Of a DNA stretch of 64,000 nucleotides, positions 51,656 to 64,000 are shown piece after piece. Positions within the stretch are counted from its first letter, which is position 1. Every line of letters begins with the position of its first letter. A program made the position numbers and the translations under genes. Source of the DNA: Cacajao melanocephalus (taxonomy: Eukaryota > Chordata > Mammalia > Primates > Pitheciidae); the NCBI GenBank assembly GCA_963573385.1, contig CAUYLG010065585.1, positions 1-64,000 of the forward strand. Reading direction: 5' to 3'. Below the pieces are notes generated by a model. That model did no database searches. It was not told the DNA's origin and worked only from the letters and a program-made list of their open reading frames with translations.

Positions 51656-51814
51656 CATAGGAAGTAAAGGGATCGTCCAGTGTCTGGATTTAGAGATGCA
51701 TGCCAATAAATTACTTATTCAGATGTCTTCATTGATATGCTCAAAAACACATATTTCTGTGGCTCAGGAATCAGCTGTTGGTATACACTGCCTCTGTCTC
51801 CCAGGTGGGAGGGT

Positions 51815-52030
51815 GGAGTGGTGGAAAGAACACAGGAGTTGGGCTGCCCAGGTTCAAGACCTGATCCTCTTTCTTTTTCGGTGACTCTTGGCAAGTCACA
51901 GTTTGTCTTAGAACCTCTCAGTACCTTCATGTAAGAAGAATAGTAGTGTGCATCTCAGAGGGTCATTGTGAAGACCAGCTGAGATAGCATCATGGCTAAG
52001 GAGAGTGCTTTGTAGTCATGATGGTATCAT
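51815..52030 (+). mobile_element. MIR SINE
   Basis: Tail of the head region 'ggtggaaagaacacaggag', 'gcccaggttcaagacctgatcc', 'actcttggcaagtcacag' and 'agggtcattgtgaagacc' give the sense MIR order. Confidence 0.7.
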
Positions 52031-52044
52031 TAGTAATAGGGTAT

Positions 52045-52104
52045 CAACTATTCTTTATTGCTACCTATTAGATTCTAGGCACTGTTCTAAGATTTCATAT
52101 CAGG
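52045..52104 (-). mobile_element. MIR SINE, left part (split by MER5A)
   Basis: 'ctattagattctaggcactgttctaag' type text is the end of a reverse MIR. It resumes at 52330. Confidence 0.5.
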
Positions 52105-52325
52105 ACTTTTCAATAGCAGTACAACTGACATTTTTTCTAGATAATTCTTTGTTGTTGGGGGCCTACAGGATATAGGATATTTAGCAGCATCCCTGACTTC
52201 AACACTGGAGGCCAGTAAGGTCAATTCCTGCCCCAATCACTTGTTCTAACCAGAAGGTCAACCAGATATTGCCAAAGCTCCCCTGGGGGTGGGGTTGGGG
52301 ACAGAATTGCCCCTGGCGAGAGCCG
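52105..52325 (-). mobile_element. MER5A hAT-Charlie MITE (reverse)
   Basis: 'gataattctttgttgttggggg', 'aggatatttagcagcatccctg' and 'cagatattgccaaagctccc' then 'gaattgcccctgg' is the MER5A reverse-complement order. It inserted in an older MIR. Confidence 0.85.
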
Positions 52326-52329
52326 CTGC

Positions 52330-52450
52330 CTCTCATGAGTTCTCTCATTTCATCCTCACAATTCTTTGAGGAGGGTCCTGTGACTAGTTCTGGTTTACAG
52401 ATAAGGAAACTGAGGCACAGGGAGGTAAATATTTGCCCCAATAATGCTAC
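52330..52450 (-). mobile_element. MIR SINE, right part
   Basis: 'tcatttcatcctcacaattc' then 'tttacagataaggaaactgaggcacagg' type text is the reverse-MIR core, continuing 52045-52104. Confidence 0.65.
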
Positions 52451-53187
52451 ATTAAAAATTCTTCTGAAAAAGGGAAGCTCCTAAATGATTGTCATCGAGA
52501 GTCTGGAAGAGAGCGCTGATGTAATTAAGGACGGTGTCTCAGGCTGAGTACCAGGAAACCCTGCTGCTAACCCTCTGCTGTTACCTGCCGTCCCGCGGTC
52601 CCCTCATCTGTGCTGTGGGAGGGGAGAGCGGCGGGTCTTTCAGGCACCTTCTGCTAGTGGAATCCCTGCTTTCTAGCATCTGTTCATTTCATCATTGGGT
52701 GTCTGTTTGGTCAGGATTGTGTGTCATCTTGGTAAGTCAGACATGACCCTGGCTCTTCAGACACTCAGCATTGCAACTCCCTCAGAATGGGAGCTGCAGG
52801 CATGTGAAGGTTGAGCTTTATCCTGCCCAGCCCTTTGCTCTGCAGGTGGATGAAGTGGGAGGCAGGACTTGAAAAGTATTTGCCCAGAATCATGCAGCAA
52901 GATAGCATCTAACGCAAGAGGCAGCCACGTGTCCTTGGCAAAGTCCATGCTGCCTTTCTTGTTTGGCCTTTGCAGCCTCTTGTAGGCCACTTGAAAAACT
53001 TGTCTCTGCTCACTTCTCCAGTCCCTTTCCTTCCATCCTCCTTTCAACCTACTCTAACCAGAAGATGGAAACAGAAGTAAGCAGTGAACTAGGCAGGTCC
53101 AAACCAAGCCAAGAGTTGTGTGTTGACCAGCCAATGAGGAAGTTGCATGTAGGAGAGAACATGGTAAACTATGTCTTCTCCTCCACG
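52451..53187. other. Unique sequence with weak MIR-like piece
   Basis: 52840-52930 may be a degraded reverse MIR ('gcccagaatcatgcagcaag'). No gene seen. Confidence 0.35.
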
Positions 53188-53226
53188 CATGTGCATGCGT
53201 GCGTGCGTGCGTGTGTGTGTGTGGTG
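53188..53226. repeat. (GCGT)n(GT)n simple repeat
   Basis: 'gcatgtgcatgcgtgcgtgc' leads to a short GT run. Alternating purine-pyrimidine. Confidence 0.9.
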
Positions 53227-53542
53227 GGGGAGATTGGTATTTTAGTTATTGGACAAATGTGTATCTAGCACTATGTGCCAAACACCAACTTAAGACATTT
53301 ATAAGAATTTCAATTTCTCTGAGGCCTAGGCTAAGATTTTCAATTAAATTCGCATTAATCTATTGCATCTCTTTTTTTCATTTCCACCTGGGTAGTCAGA
53401 AAAACACATTAGATACATTTTTAAAAATTAAAGTTAACACAGAGTGTTATAAACTTTGAGAGAAGCAATAATTTTGAGTTGCACTAGTAATCACAGCAAC
53501 AACCCCAGATTTATTGTCTCTTACAAAGCATTGCAAGTTACG
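53227..53542. other. Unique AT-rich sequence
   Basis: No family recognised. Confidence 0.4.
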
Positions 53543-53652
53543 TCAATCACTGGTTTTAACTATATTGTGTTATAATTTGGACTCTGGTAACTAGGCATCA
53601 GTCACTGGTTTTAACTATATTGTGTTACAATTTGGACTCTGATAACTACGCA
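53543..53652. repeat. 55-bp tandem duplication
   Basis: Two adjacent copies containing 'tcactggttttaactatatt', starting 53547 and 53602 at that motif (period 55). They differ at only a few positions. Confidence 0.92.
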
Positions 53653-54439
<787 letters not shown>

Positions 54440-54922
54440 GAGCTGACGTAGCCCACGCACCCACCCAGGCTTTCTCCTCTGAGCAGCACAGAAGAGGCCC
54501 CGGAAGGCCCCGTGTCAATACCCGCGAGCTAGGACACAGAGTCATCCACAGGGCCCTGTCTCCTGTGCAGGAGATTACAGCCACAAACGCAACCTTCTCA
54601 GCTCGCAGACACACAGCCTCCCTCTTCTCCAGCATCCTCCCCTTCCGGAGCCCGCGAGCCTGAATGCAGAGTCCATTTCGATCCTGTGCTAGCACAGCCC
54701 TGCCGCCTAGGGGGCCCCAGTGGTGCCCTGGAGAGGAGGGGCTGAGGGCGGGGCCAGACCACAGCAGCCCCCTAGACTCCTCCTGACGCGCGCTTTAGTA
54801 GTCTCCGCCAGGGATGCTCACACTGCAGTCTGCGCCAGAGCCGCAGCGGAACGTGGAGGACCCGGAGGACCCTGGCGGGTGTCCTTAAAGCGCGAATCAT
54901 GTTGCTACTGAGGCCTTGAACC
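54440..54922. promoter_or_regulatory. CpG-rich, GC-box-bearing candidate promoter
   Basis: Composition changes abruptly to GC-rich with frequent CpG. It contains a CRE-like tgacgta (54444-54450), an Sp1-type gggcgggg (54746-54753), and 'gacgcgcgc' near 54785. It ends where the large tandem array begins. No TATA box or start site can be fixed. It may be a true CpG-island promoter or simply a GC-rich flank. Confidence 0.4.
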
Positions 54923-57900
54923 GAGACCTAGCTGGGTGTCCTGACCCTGCAGACAGCAGTGGAAGACCTGGGTGGCCATCAATACCCTGTGGATTGCGGC
55001 GCTCCAGCAGCCATTTACTGAGACCTGGTTGGGTGTCGCTACCCTGCTGATGGCTGCGGAGGACCAGGGTGGGTGACAGTACCCTGCGGATCGCAGGGAT
55101 GCTGAAGCCGCGCGCCGAGACCTAGCCTGGTATCTCCCCTTATGCTGCGGAGGACCTGGGTGGGCATCAGTATCCTGCGGATCACTGGGATGCAGAAGCT
55201 GCGCACCGAGTCCTAGCTGGGTATCTCCCCTGCGGAAGGCTGTGGAGGACCTGGGTGGGCGTCAATACCCTGCGGATTGCGGCACTCCTGCAGCTGCGCA
55301 GAGACATAGCTGAATGTCTTCCCTGCAGAAGGCTCCGGAGGACCTGGGTGGCCGTCAATAACCCTGCGGATCGCGGAGATGCTGAAGCTGCGCGCTGAGA
55401 CCTAGCTGGGTGTTCCTACCCTGCTAATGGCTGCTGAAGACGAGGTGGGCGTCAATAGCCCGCGTATCTCGGAGGTGCTGAAGACGCACACTAAGACCTA
55501 GCTGAGTGTCCCTACCCTGCGGAAGGCTGCGGAGACCCGGGCGGGCGTCAGTATCCTGTGGATTGTGGCACTCCTGCAGCTGCGCAGAGACCTAGCTGGA
55601 TGTCTTGCCTGCGGAAGGCTGCGGGGGATCTGGTGGTCGTCATTACTTTGTGGATCCCGGGATACTGACGCAGCTCACTGAGACCTAGCTGCGCGTCCTC
55701 CCCTGCGAACGGCTTCAGAGGACTCGGGCGGACGTCGTTACTTTGTGGATCCCGGGATACTGAAGCAGCTCGCTGAGACCTAGCCGCGCGTCCTCCCCTG
55801 CGGAAGGCTGCGGCGAACCCGGTCGGTGTCAGTAGCCTGTGGATTGCGGCGCTCATGCAGCTGCGCAGAGACCTAGCTGGGTGTCTCCCGTGCAGAAGGC
55901 TGTGGAGGACCCCAGAGGGCGTCAGTACCCTGCGGATTGCGGCACTCCTGCAGCTGCGCAGAGACCTAGCCGGGTGTCTTCCCTGGGGAAGGCTGCGGAG
56001 GATCTAGAGGATGTCAGTACCCCCAGGATTACGGGGCTCCTGCAGCTACGCAGACACCTGGCTGGCTGTCTCCCGTGCGGAAGACTATGGAGGATCCGAA
56101 GAGCGTCAGTACCCTGCAGATTATGGGGCTCCTGCTGCTGCGCAGACACCTAGCTGGATCTCCCCTGCTGAAGGCTGCGGAAGATCCGGAGGGCGTCAGT
56201 ACCCTGAGGATTATGGGGCTCCCTCGGCTACGCAGACACCTAGCTGGGTGTCTCCTGTGCGAAAGGCTGCGGAGGATCCGGAGGGCGTTAGTACCCTGCG
56301 GATTACTGGGCTTTTGCAGCTGCGCAGACACCTAGCTGGGAGTCTCCCCTGCGGAAGGCTGCGGGAGATCCGAAGAGCGTCAGTACCCTTTGGATTATGG
56401 GGCTTCTGCAGCTGCCCAGACACCTAGCTGGGTGTCGCCCCTGTGGAAGGCTGCGGAGGATACGGAGAGCGTCAGTACCCTGATGATTATGGGGCTCCTG
56501 CTGCTGCGCAGACACCTAGCCGAGTCTCCCTGCCGAAGGTTGCGGAGGACCCAGAGGGCGTCAGTACCCTGAGGATTATGGGGCTCCTGGAGCTACACAG
56601 ACACCTAGCCGAGTCTCCCTGCGGAAGGTTGTGGAGGATCCGGAGGGCATCAGTACCATGAGGATTGCGGTGCTCCTGCAGCTGCGCAGACAGCTGGGTG
56701 TCTCCCCTGCGGAAGGCTACAGAGGATCACGGAGGGCTGCGGGGCATCACGGAAGGCTACGGAGCATCACGGAGGGCTACAGAGGATCACGGAGGGCTGC
56801 GGAGGATCACGGAGGGCTGCGGAGGATCATGGAAGGCTGCAGAGGATCACGGAAGGCTGCAGAGGATCACAGAGGGCGTCAGTACCCTGCGGGTTGCTGC
56901 ATTCCTGCAGCTGCTCACTGTCTTACCCTGCGTTGGTGATGGAGAACCCTGGTGAGCGTCTTTACCCTGTGAATGGCCTGGCTCTGCTGAAACCTCACAG
57001 ATATTTAGCTGAGTGTCCTCCTCCGTGCACGGCTGCATAGGATTTGGGTGGGCATCATCACTTTGTGGATTGCGGGAATGCTGTAGCTGTGCACAGAGAC
57101 CTAGCTGGTGTCCTCCCCTGCGGACGGCTGCAGAGGATGAGGGGAGGGGAAGAGGCATCATTACTTTGTGCATCGCGGAGATGCTGAAGCCATGCACTAA
57201 GACCTAACTGGGTGTCCCTACCCAGGGGATGGCTGCGGAGGACCCAGGCAGACATCAGTATATTGTGGATGGTGGTGCTGTGAAAGCTGTGTATTGACAT
57301 GTAACTGGGTGTCCCTACCCTGCGGATGGCAGCGGAGAACACTGGGGGGCGTTTTTACCCTGATTGCCTGATGCTGCTGAAGCCGCACGCAGACCTAGCT
57401 GAGTGTCTTGCCCTGCGGAAGCCTGCAGAGGACCTGGGCGGACTCTTTTACCTTGTGAATTGCGGGGCTGCTGAAGCTGCGCACGGAGACTTAACTGGGT
57501 GTCTTCCCCTGTGGTAGGGTGCGGAGAATCTTGGTAGCTTTGCAGGATCTGGGTGGCTTTGCAGATGGCGGGTACGCTGACGCCTCGCGCTGAGACCTAG
57601 CTGGGTGTCCTCCCCTGTGGATGGCTGTGGAGGACCTGGGCGGGCTCTTTACCTCACGGATCGCAGAGCTGCTGGAGCCCTGCACTGAAACGTAGCTGAC
57701 TGTTCCCCGCCCCGCAGATAGCTTCGGAGGACCCCGGCAGACGGGAGTCCTTATTGTGGATTGCCTGGTGCTGATGAAGCCTGCACTGAGACGTAGCTGA
57801 GCGTTCCCCACCGTGCAGAGAGCTGCGGAGGACCATGGCGGGCGGGTGTCCTTACCCTGTGGATTGTCTGGCGCTACTGAAGCCCGCACTATGAACTAGC

Positions 57901-58230
57901 TAAGCATTCCCTGCCCCTCAGATAGGTGCAGAGGACCCCAACCGGCGTCCTTACCCCATGGATTGCCTGGCACTGCTGAAGCCCTCCACTGAGACCTAGC
58001 TGAGCGTCCACCCTACAGATAGCTGTGGAGGACCCTGGCAGGCATCTTTACCCTGTGGATTGCCTGGCGCTGCTGAAGCCCTGCACTGAGACCTAGCTGA
58101 GCATCCACCCTACAGATAGCTGTGGAGGACCCGGGCAGGTATCTTTACCCTGTAGATTGCCTGGCGCTGCTGAAGCGTGCACTGAGACCTAGCTGAGCGT
58201 TCCCTACCCTGCAGTTGGCTGCAGAGGACC
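54923..58230. repeat. Large degenerate minisatellite, 91-97 bp units
   Basis: Roughly 34-36 units. Anchors beginning 'gagacctag' (or close variants) fall at 54923, 55020, 55117, 55208, 55301, 55397, 55493, 55587, 55680, 55775, 55868 and 55961, giving steps of 91-97 bases. Steps are about 92 at 56231, 56323, 56415 and 56507, and exactly 97 at 57961, 58058 and 58155. A unit contains in order: 'cctagctgggtgtc', 'ccctgcggaaggctgcggag', 'gacctgggtgggcgtcagta', 'ccctgcggattgcggcgctc', 'ctgcagctgcgcag'. CpG density is high. Two flavours exist: 'gctcctgcagctgcgcagag' units in the centre and 'ctgaagcc(gc)gcactgag' units at both sides. Unit length is not a multiple of three, so the many open frames on both strands are artefacts. 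Confidence 0.95.
56711..56870. repeat. Nested 20-bp sub-array, 8 exact-period copies
   Basis: Eight consecutive 20-base copies start at 56711, 56731, 56751, 56771, 56791, 56811, 56831 and 56851, with consensus near ggagggctgcggaggatcac. It was evidently amplified from the 'ggaaggctgcggaggatc' part of one 92-bp unit, after which the unit resumes at 'gagggcgtcagtaccc'. Confidence 0.95.
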
Positions 58231-59215
58231 TATTGAGTGCCTTTGCCCTATGGACTATGGCAAGGGTGAGACTGCATTCCTTGATGGGCATCCTTATCCT
58301 TCAGGCGGGGGCAATTCTGTAGCTGCTCATTGAGGATATGAGCTGGTATCATTCCCTGTAGGACTGTGGCATGTCTGTAGCCACGCACCCAGGACCTGGG
58401 TAGGCGTCATTACCCTGGGAGCAGTGGCAGAGCTGTGACTGCGAACAAGGACCCAGGCAGGCTCCTCACTCTGTGGAGTGCAGCACAGCTGTGGTTGTGC
58501 ACCAAGGACCCACCTGACAGGCTTTCTTACCCTGTGGACAGCAGCTCAGCAGCAACTGGGTGCCAGCAACTGGGGAGGTGTTCTTACCCTGTGGACTGTG
58601 GCACAGCTGGGGCTGTGCACCCCAAGACCCGGCTGGGCGTTTCTATCCTGCCAACTGTAGCACGTCTGTGGCCAGGAGTTTTTACCCTGCAGACAGCAGC
58701 GCAGCTGTGGCTGCACCCTAGGGACCTAGACGGGCTCTCTTACCTTGTAGGCTATGGCAGGGTGGTGGCACACACCTATGGTGCAAGCAGGTATATTACC
58801 CTGTGAATGGCAATACAGGCTGCGCAGCCATGACCCAAGTGGGAGTGCTAACTCTGGGGGAGTCCTTACCCCATGGACTGGGGCACAGCTGTGGCTGGCA
58901 CAAGAACTCAGGTGGGCATCCTTACTCTGCCGACAGTGGCAGGGGTGCGCATGGAGGACTCGGGTGGGCGTTCTCATCGTGTGGACTGTGTTACTGTTGT
59001 GGCTGTGTACTGAGGACCTGGGTGGATATTCCTCTTCTGCTGACTGTGACACAGCACCAGCTGCACAGAGAACCAGGGCAGGTGTCTTTACTCTGTCACC
59101 TATAGCACTGCTGCTGCAGTGCCCAAGAACCAACCTGGAGCCAGGCAGAGGAGGTCCCTCCCCTCCTGACTGCAACACAGCTCCACCTGTGCCCTGAAGA
59201 CCTGCGTGAGCATCT
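58231..59215. repeat. Diverged extension of the large tandem array
   Basis: Units of a related but shifted kind, with 'accaaggacc(c)', 'ttaccctgtggact' and 'gcacagctgtggctgtg' recurring irregularly about every 60-110 bases, for example near 58497, 58580, 58850, 58980 and 59040. The 'accctgtgga' core links it to the array on its left. Lower identity and looser periods suggest an older or separately expanded flank. Confidence 0.75.
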
Positions 59216-59640
59216 TTGCCCTGCCCCGCGCCATTGCTCTGGCCATACACCAACGACCTGGACAGGTTTTCACACCTGAAGCCCGAGGGTCCCTTCTGTT
59301 GGTTCCCGTGGCTGGCCCAGCCGGCTGTGCACTGTGAGGTGCTGCAGGAGGAGCTGCAGGACACATTCTTGACTTCTCAGTGTAGGAATGTCTCACGTCC
59401 AGTCCATGTCCCTGTCGTGGTCCTCCTCTCTGCTCTTTCTACACTTCCTCCACAGTGGTCTCCTGCACACTCATGGCCGTTGCACCAGAGGAGGGCATCT
59501 TCTGCATTTCCGAATTCCAGGCACTCCTCTCCACTTGCTACCCACTGTCTCTACTGGGTGTCTTCTGGTCATCCCGTGCTCACCGTGACTGATGGCTTAC
59601 TCTCAACTGGCTTTGCGGTTTCCCTCACTGTGTTGACGGC
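59216..59640. other. Unique sequence right of the array
   Basis: No gene is recognisable. The open frame crossing it (59216-59689, 157 codons) starts in the array and has no family features. Confidence 0.4.
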
Positions 59641-59644
59641 AATT

Positions 59645-60060
59645 CCATCCTTCAGTGGCTTAAGCCAGATACCTCGGAGTCATTCTTGATTCTCTTCAGC
59701 TTCATACCTATTCCTCAAGTAGATTCTGTTTTCTTTGTCTCTAAAACGTATCCAGAAGCAGCTACTTCTTGCCTTCTTTCACGGATTCGGGTCACCCTTC
59801 GCACCCATTTGGATTATTGCAGTAATTTCCTGACTGGATTCCACGTTTCCAGCTTTTCTGTCTGCAGTCTGTTTTGTTTTCAACATGTGGCTGGAGGAAT
59901 GCTGTTACCATCTCCGTGAAATATATCATTTTTCTGCAGTGGCTCCCTAGCTACTCAGAGTAAAATCTCAAGTTTTTACAATGGCCTGAATGGCCCTCCA
60001 TAACCCTGCCCCCTCCCACTTACCTGCCTGTTTCCTCTTCTCCCTCCGACACTCAGCCCT
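59645..60060 (+). mobile_element. L2 LINE, left part
   Basis: 'ctcggagtcattcttgattc', 'ggattattgcagtaatttcctgactgg' type, 'aggaatgctgttaccatc', 'gcagtggctccctagctactcag' type and 'aatggccctccataaccctg' are L2 ORF2-end landmarks in sense. It resumes at 60415. Confidence 0.75.
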
Positions 60061-60130
60061 GTGTATTTTAGCTACTGAAGGAATGTGTGGGCACGCTGCT
60101 AATTTATTGTCTTTGCAGAGGCTTGAGTTG

Positions 60131-60395
60131 TGCATTCACTATTTCAGACATTTATGGGTGGACTCTGGCAATCAACAGTCATATTTTTGAGTCCCCCTAC
60201 AGATGAGGAAATGTACTAGGTGCAATGTACGCCCTCCCTCACGTGGTGTGCTCTTGATACAGAGTCAACCAGGTAGTACTGTTGGTCCTGCTTTGTAGGT
60301 GAAGGAACTTAGACCCAGAGAATGAAGGAAGTTGCCCAGAGTTACATGCTGGGAAGTGGTGGAGCTGGGATTCAAACCCAGAGTTCAGGCTTTGT
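60131..60395 (+). repeat. Direct duplication, copy A
   Basis: Shares ordered text with 61286-61537: 'tcaacagtc', 'tgaggaaa(t/c)gtactaggtgca', 'cttgatacagag(t/c)ca', 'gtaggtga', 'aatgaaggaagttgcc', 'ggaagtggtggag'. The right half is reverse MIR. The left half is not MIR, which makes a true duplication more likely than two independent MIRs. Confidence 0.85.
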
Positions 60396-60414
60396 CTCCA
60401 TCTCGGAGAGGCTC

Positions 60415-60600
60415 CCCTCTTCCTGAAATGCTGTTCCCTGGTTATCTGCGAGGCTGAAGTCCTCACCTCTTTCAGGTCTTTGCTGAATTAGAACCTTCTC
60501 CTTAAGGCAGGGCTAATGCTGAGCACCGCATTTAAAATTTTCTGCTCTCCCAGGGCCCCCTTCTTAGTCCCTCTGCTTGGCTCGTTTCAGGTTTCTGGCA
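60415..60600 (+). mobile_element. L2 LINE, right part
   Basis: 'cttcctgaaatgctgttccctgg' and 'cacctctttcaggtctttgctg' type text continues L2 after the duplicated MIR-bearing insert. Confidence 0.6.
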
Positions 60601-61285
60601 TGTCATGCCCTTTAATAAATATTGCAAGTGTTTCTCCATGAGTGTAAGAAAGTTTTTTGTTTTTTTTTTTTTTTTTTGGTGGGGTTGATTTTTCATGGCT
60701 CAGGGTTTCTTTGGGTCCTGTCTGGAGGGCTGAAGGTCATGCTGGGCTTCTGGGAAGTGGGTTCCTTCCTGCGGCCTCCCTCCTCCCTTTCGTGTTTCTC
60801 ACTCCTCTGTCTCCCTGGGAAATGTTGCTTGATAAAGATGCGGCTTTTAATTAATGCAACTGTTCAAGATTACAGCCAGCATCAGCTTTCTAACCAATGC
60901 CTCATGGCTCTGCTGGAAGAGCCTTGCTCTGGTGATGGTTAATTTGCTGCCATTCTCTATCCCAGCCCAGAGAAGGTCCCCTCACTGTCAACATACCATC
61001 TGTCAGGTGCACGTTATAAAACTGCCTTCATGATCAACTCATTCATGCACCAGCTTTAGGTTCTAGGAACTGCTGGCCATGGTGCTGAAGACCTGCTGGA
61101 GCCGAGCCTCCAGCCAGACATCTGATGTTCACATCTCAGGGCTCCTTGTTGCTTGTGTAGCCTGACAGCTGTGGCCATGGCAGGCACACCATGGTTTGGA
61201 GTTTGGAAAGAAGAGACCCTTTATTATTATAGCACAACCACTGGATGGGGCTTCTGGAAATTCAATTCTAATCAGACTTGGGTTA
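60601..61285. other. Unique sequence between duplicated blocks
   Basis: A poly-T run of about 20 lies at about 60657-60677 without an Alu body. No gene seen. Confidence 0.4.
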
Positions 61286-61537
61286 TGCATTTATTATTTA
61301 AATAAAACATTTATGGATGGACCCTGGTAATCAACAGTCAAGTTTTCGAGTACCCACTGCCAGGTGAGGAAACGTACTAGGTGCAGTATACATCCTCATG
61401 TGCTATATTCTTGATACAGAGCCAGCTGGGTGATCCTGTTTTGTAGGTGAGGGAACTTAGAAAATGAAGGAAGTTGCCTAGAGTTACATGGAGGGAAGTG
61501 GTGGAGCCGAGATTCAGACCCAGAGTGCAGGCTTTGC
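61286..61537 (+). repeat. Direct duplication, copy B
   Basis: Counterpart of 60131-60395, in the same orientation and offset about 1155 bases. Several small indels relative to copy A. The right half includes the same reverse-MIR core. Confidence 0.85.
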
Positions 61538-63284
<1,747 letters not shown>

Positions 63285-63480
63285 AGTAATGGTTATTGAA
63301 CTGATACTTGCATTAGGCCATGTACTAAGTACTTTATGTGCTGCCTAATTTGATTTCATAATAATCTTGAAGTAAATGGATTATCCCCATTTAACAGATT
63401 AGGAAAATGAGGCCTAGAGGGTATAAGCTCTCCTAACTCCTAGGTAACTGAGCCAGGAATCAAGATCTTCCTGAATCTGA
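63285..63480 (-). mobile_element. MIR SINE (reverse)
   Basis: 'ctaagtactttatgtgctgcc', 'ggattatccccatttaacagattagg' type and 'aactgagccaggaatcaag' give the reverse-MIR order. Confidence 0.7.
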
Positions 63481-63689
63481 GTCCTTTTCTCTTAACCCTT
63501 ATGCTGAATTTTAAAACAAATACAAAAATATGAAAAATACAGAAATAGGTGAAAAAGTCAGCATCATTTCCAGCGACCAGACATGACCACACTGTGAGAT
63601 GTTTTCTCTTCTTCATCCCTTTGTCACCAGAGGCAGGCAGTGGGAACTTTGGTCCTAGGGGGGTGGGATATGGGGAAAGAGAAGTGCTT

Positions 63690-64000
<311 letters not shown>

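Noticed and set aside
54923..58230. CRISPR-like array of repeats and spacers
   Set aside because: Units are about 91-97 bases, contiguous and similar throughout, with no unique spacers between short identical repeats. The rest of the window is clearly primate.
58726..59364. 212-codon minus-strand open frame
   Set aside because: Lies across the tandem array. Serine/glycine-rich peptide reflects repeats, and frames on the other strand are also open.

Overview
This window is primate, almost certainly human, nuclear DNA. The evidence is 15 Alu elements (one cut by the right edge), old L1, L2 and MIR fragments, DNA-transposon relics and LTR relics. No complete protein-coding gene is visible and no RNA gene was recognised. 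The window looks intronic or intergenic. I cannot place it on a chromosome from sequence alone.

Layout. 0-4.2 kb is a mosaic of ancient LINE-like repeats, an old L1 ORF2 fragment (2.6-3.27 kb) and a MaLR-like LTR. 4.9-9.2 kb carries MIRs split by Alus and a half MADE1 element. 9.29-9.46 kb (minus) holds the only exon-like segment: an open stretch with a good acceptor and donor. 9.8-12.3 kb is an old plus-strand L1 broken by two Alus. 12.3-20 kb is mostly unique sequence with a Tigger-type MITE, a (CA)n tract, two Alus and an L1 3' remnant. 20.1-23.1 kb is a long minus-strand L1 with an Alu inside, ending in a 47-bp tandem duplication. 23-34 kb is mostly unique, with LINE, MIR and LTR relics and some possible regulatory stretches.

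From 34 kb rightwards tandem repeats become prominent: a TGGA array (34.5-35.4 kb), a GGC expansion inside a deleted Alu (42.7 kb), a G-rich 23-28 bp minisatellite (44.4-44.7 kb), a 45-bp minisatellite (50.8-51.0 kb), a 55-bp duplication (53.5 kb), and a very large degenerate minisatellite of 91-97 bp units (about 54.9-59.2 kb) that begins in a CpG-rich, GC-box-containing segment. The last 5 kb holds an L2, a diverged direct duplication of about 250 bp, and two Alus.

There is no operon or multi-gene system here. The most interesting object is the approximately 4.3-kb CpG-rich tandem array with its nested 20-bp sub-array and promoter-like left edge. Nearly all long open frames are by-products of tandem repeats, Alus or chance. 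Repeat-family names come from recognising consensus features by eye, so subfamily names are uncertain.
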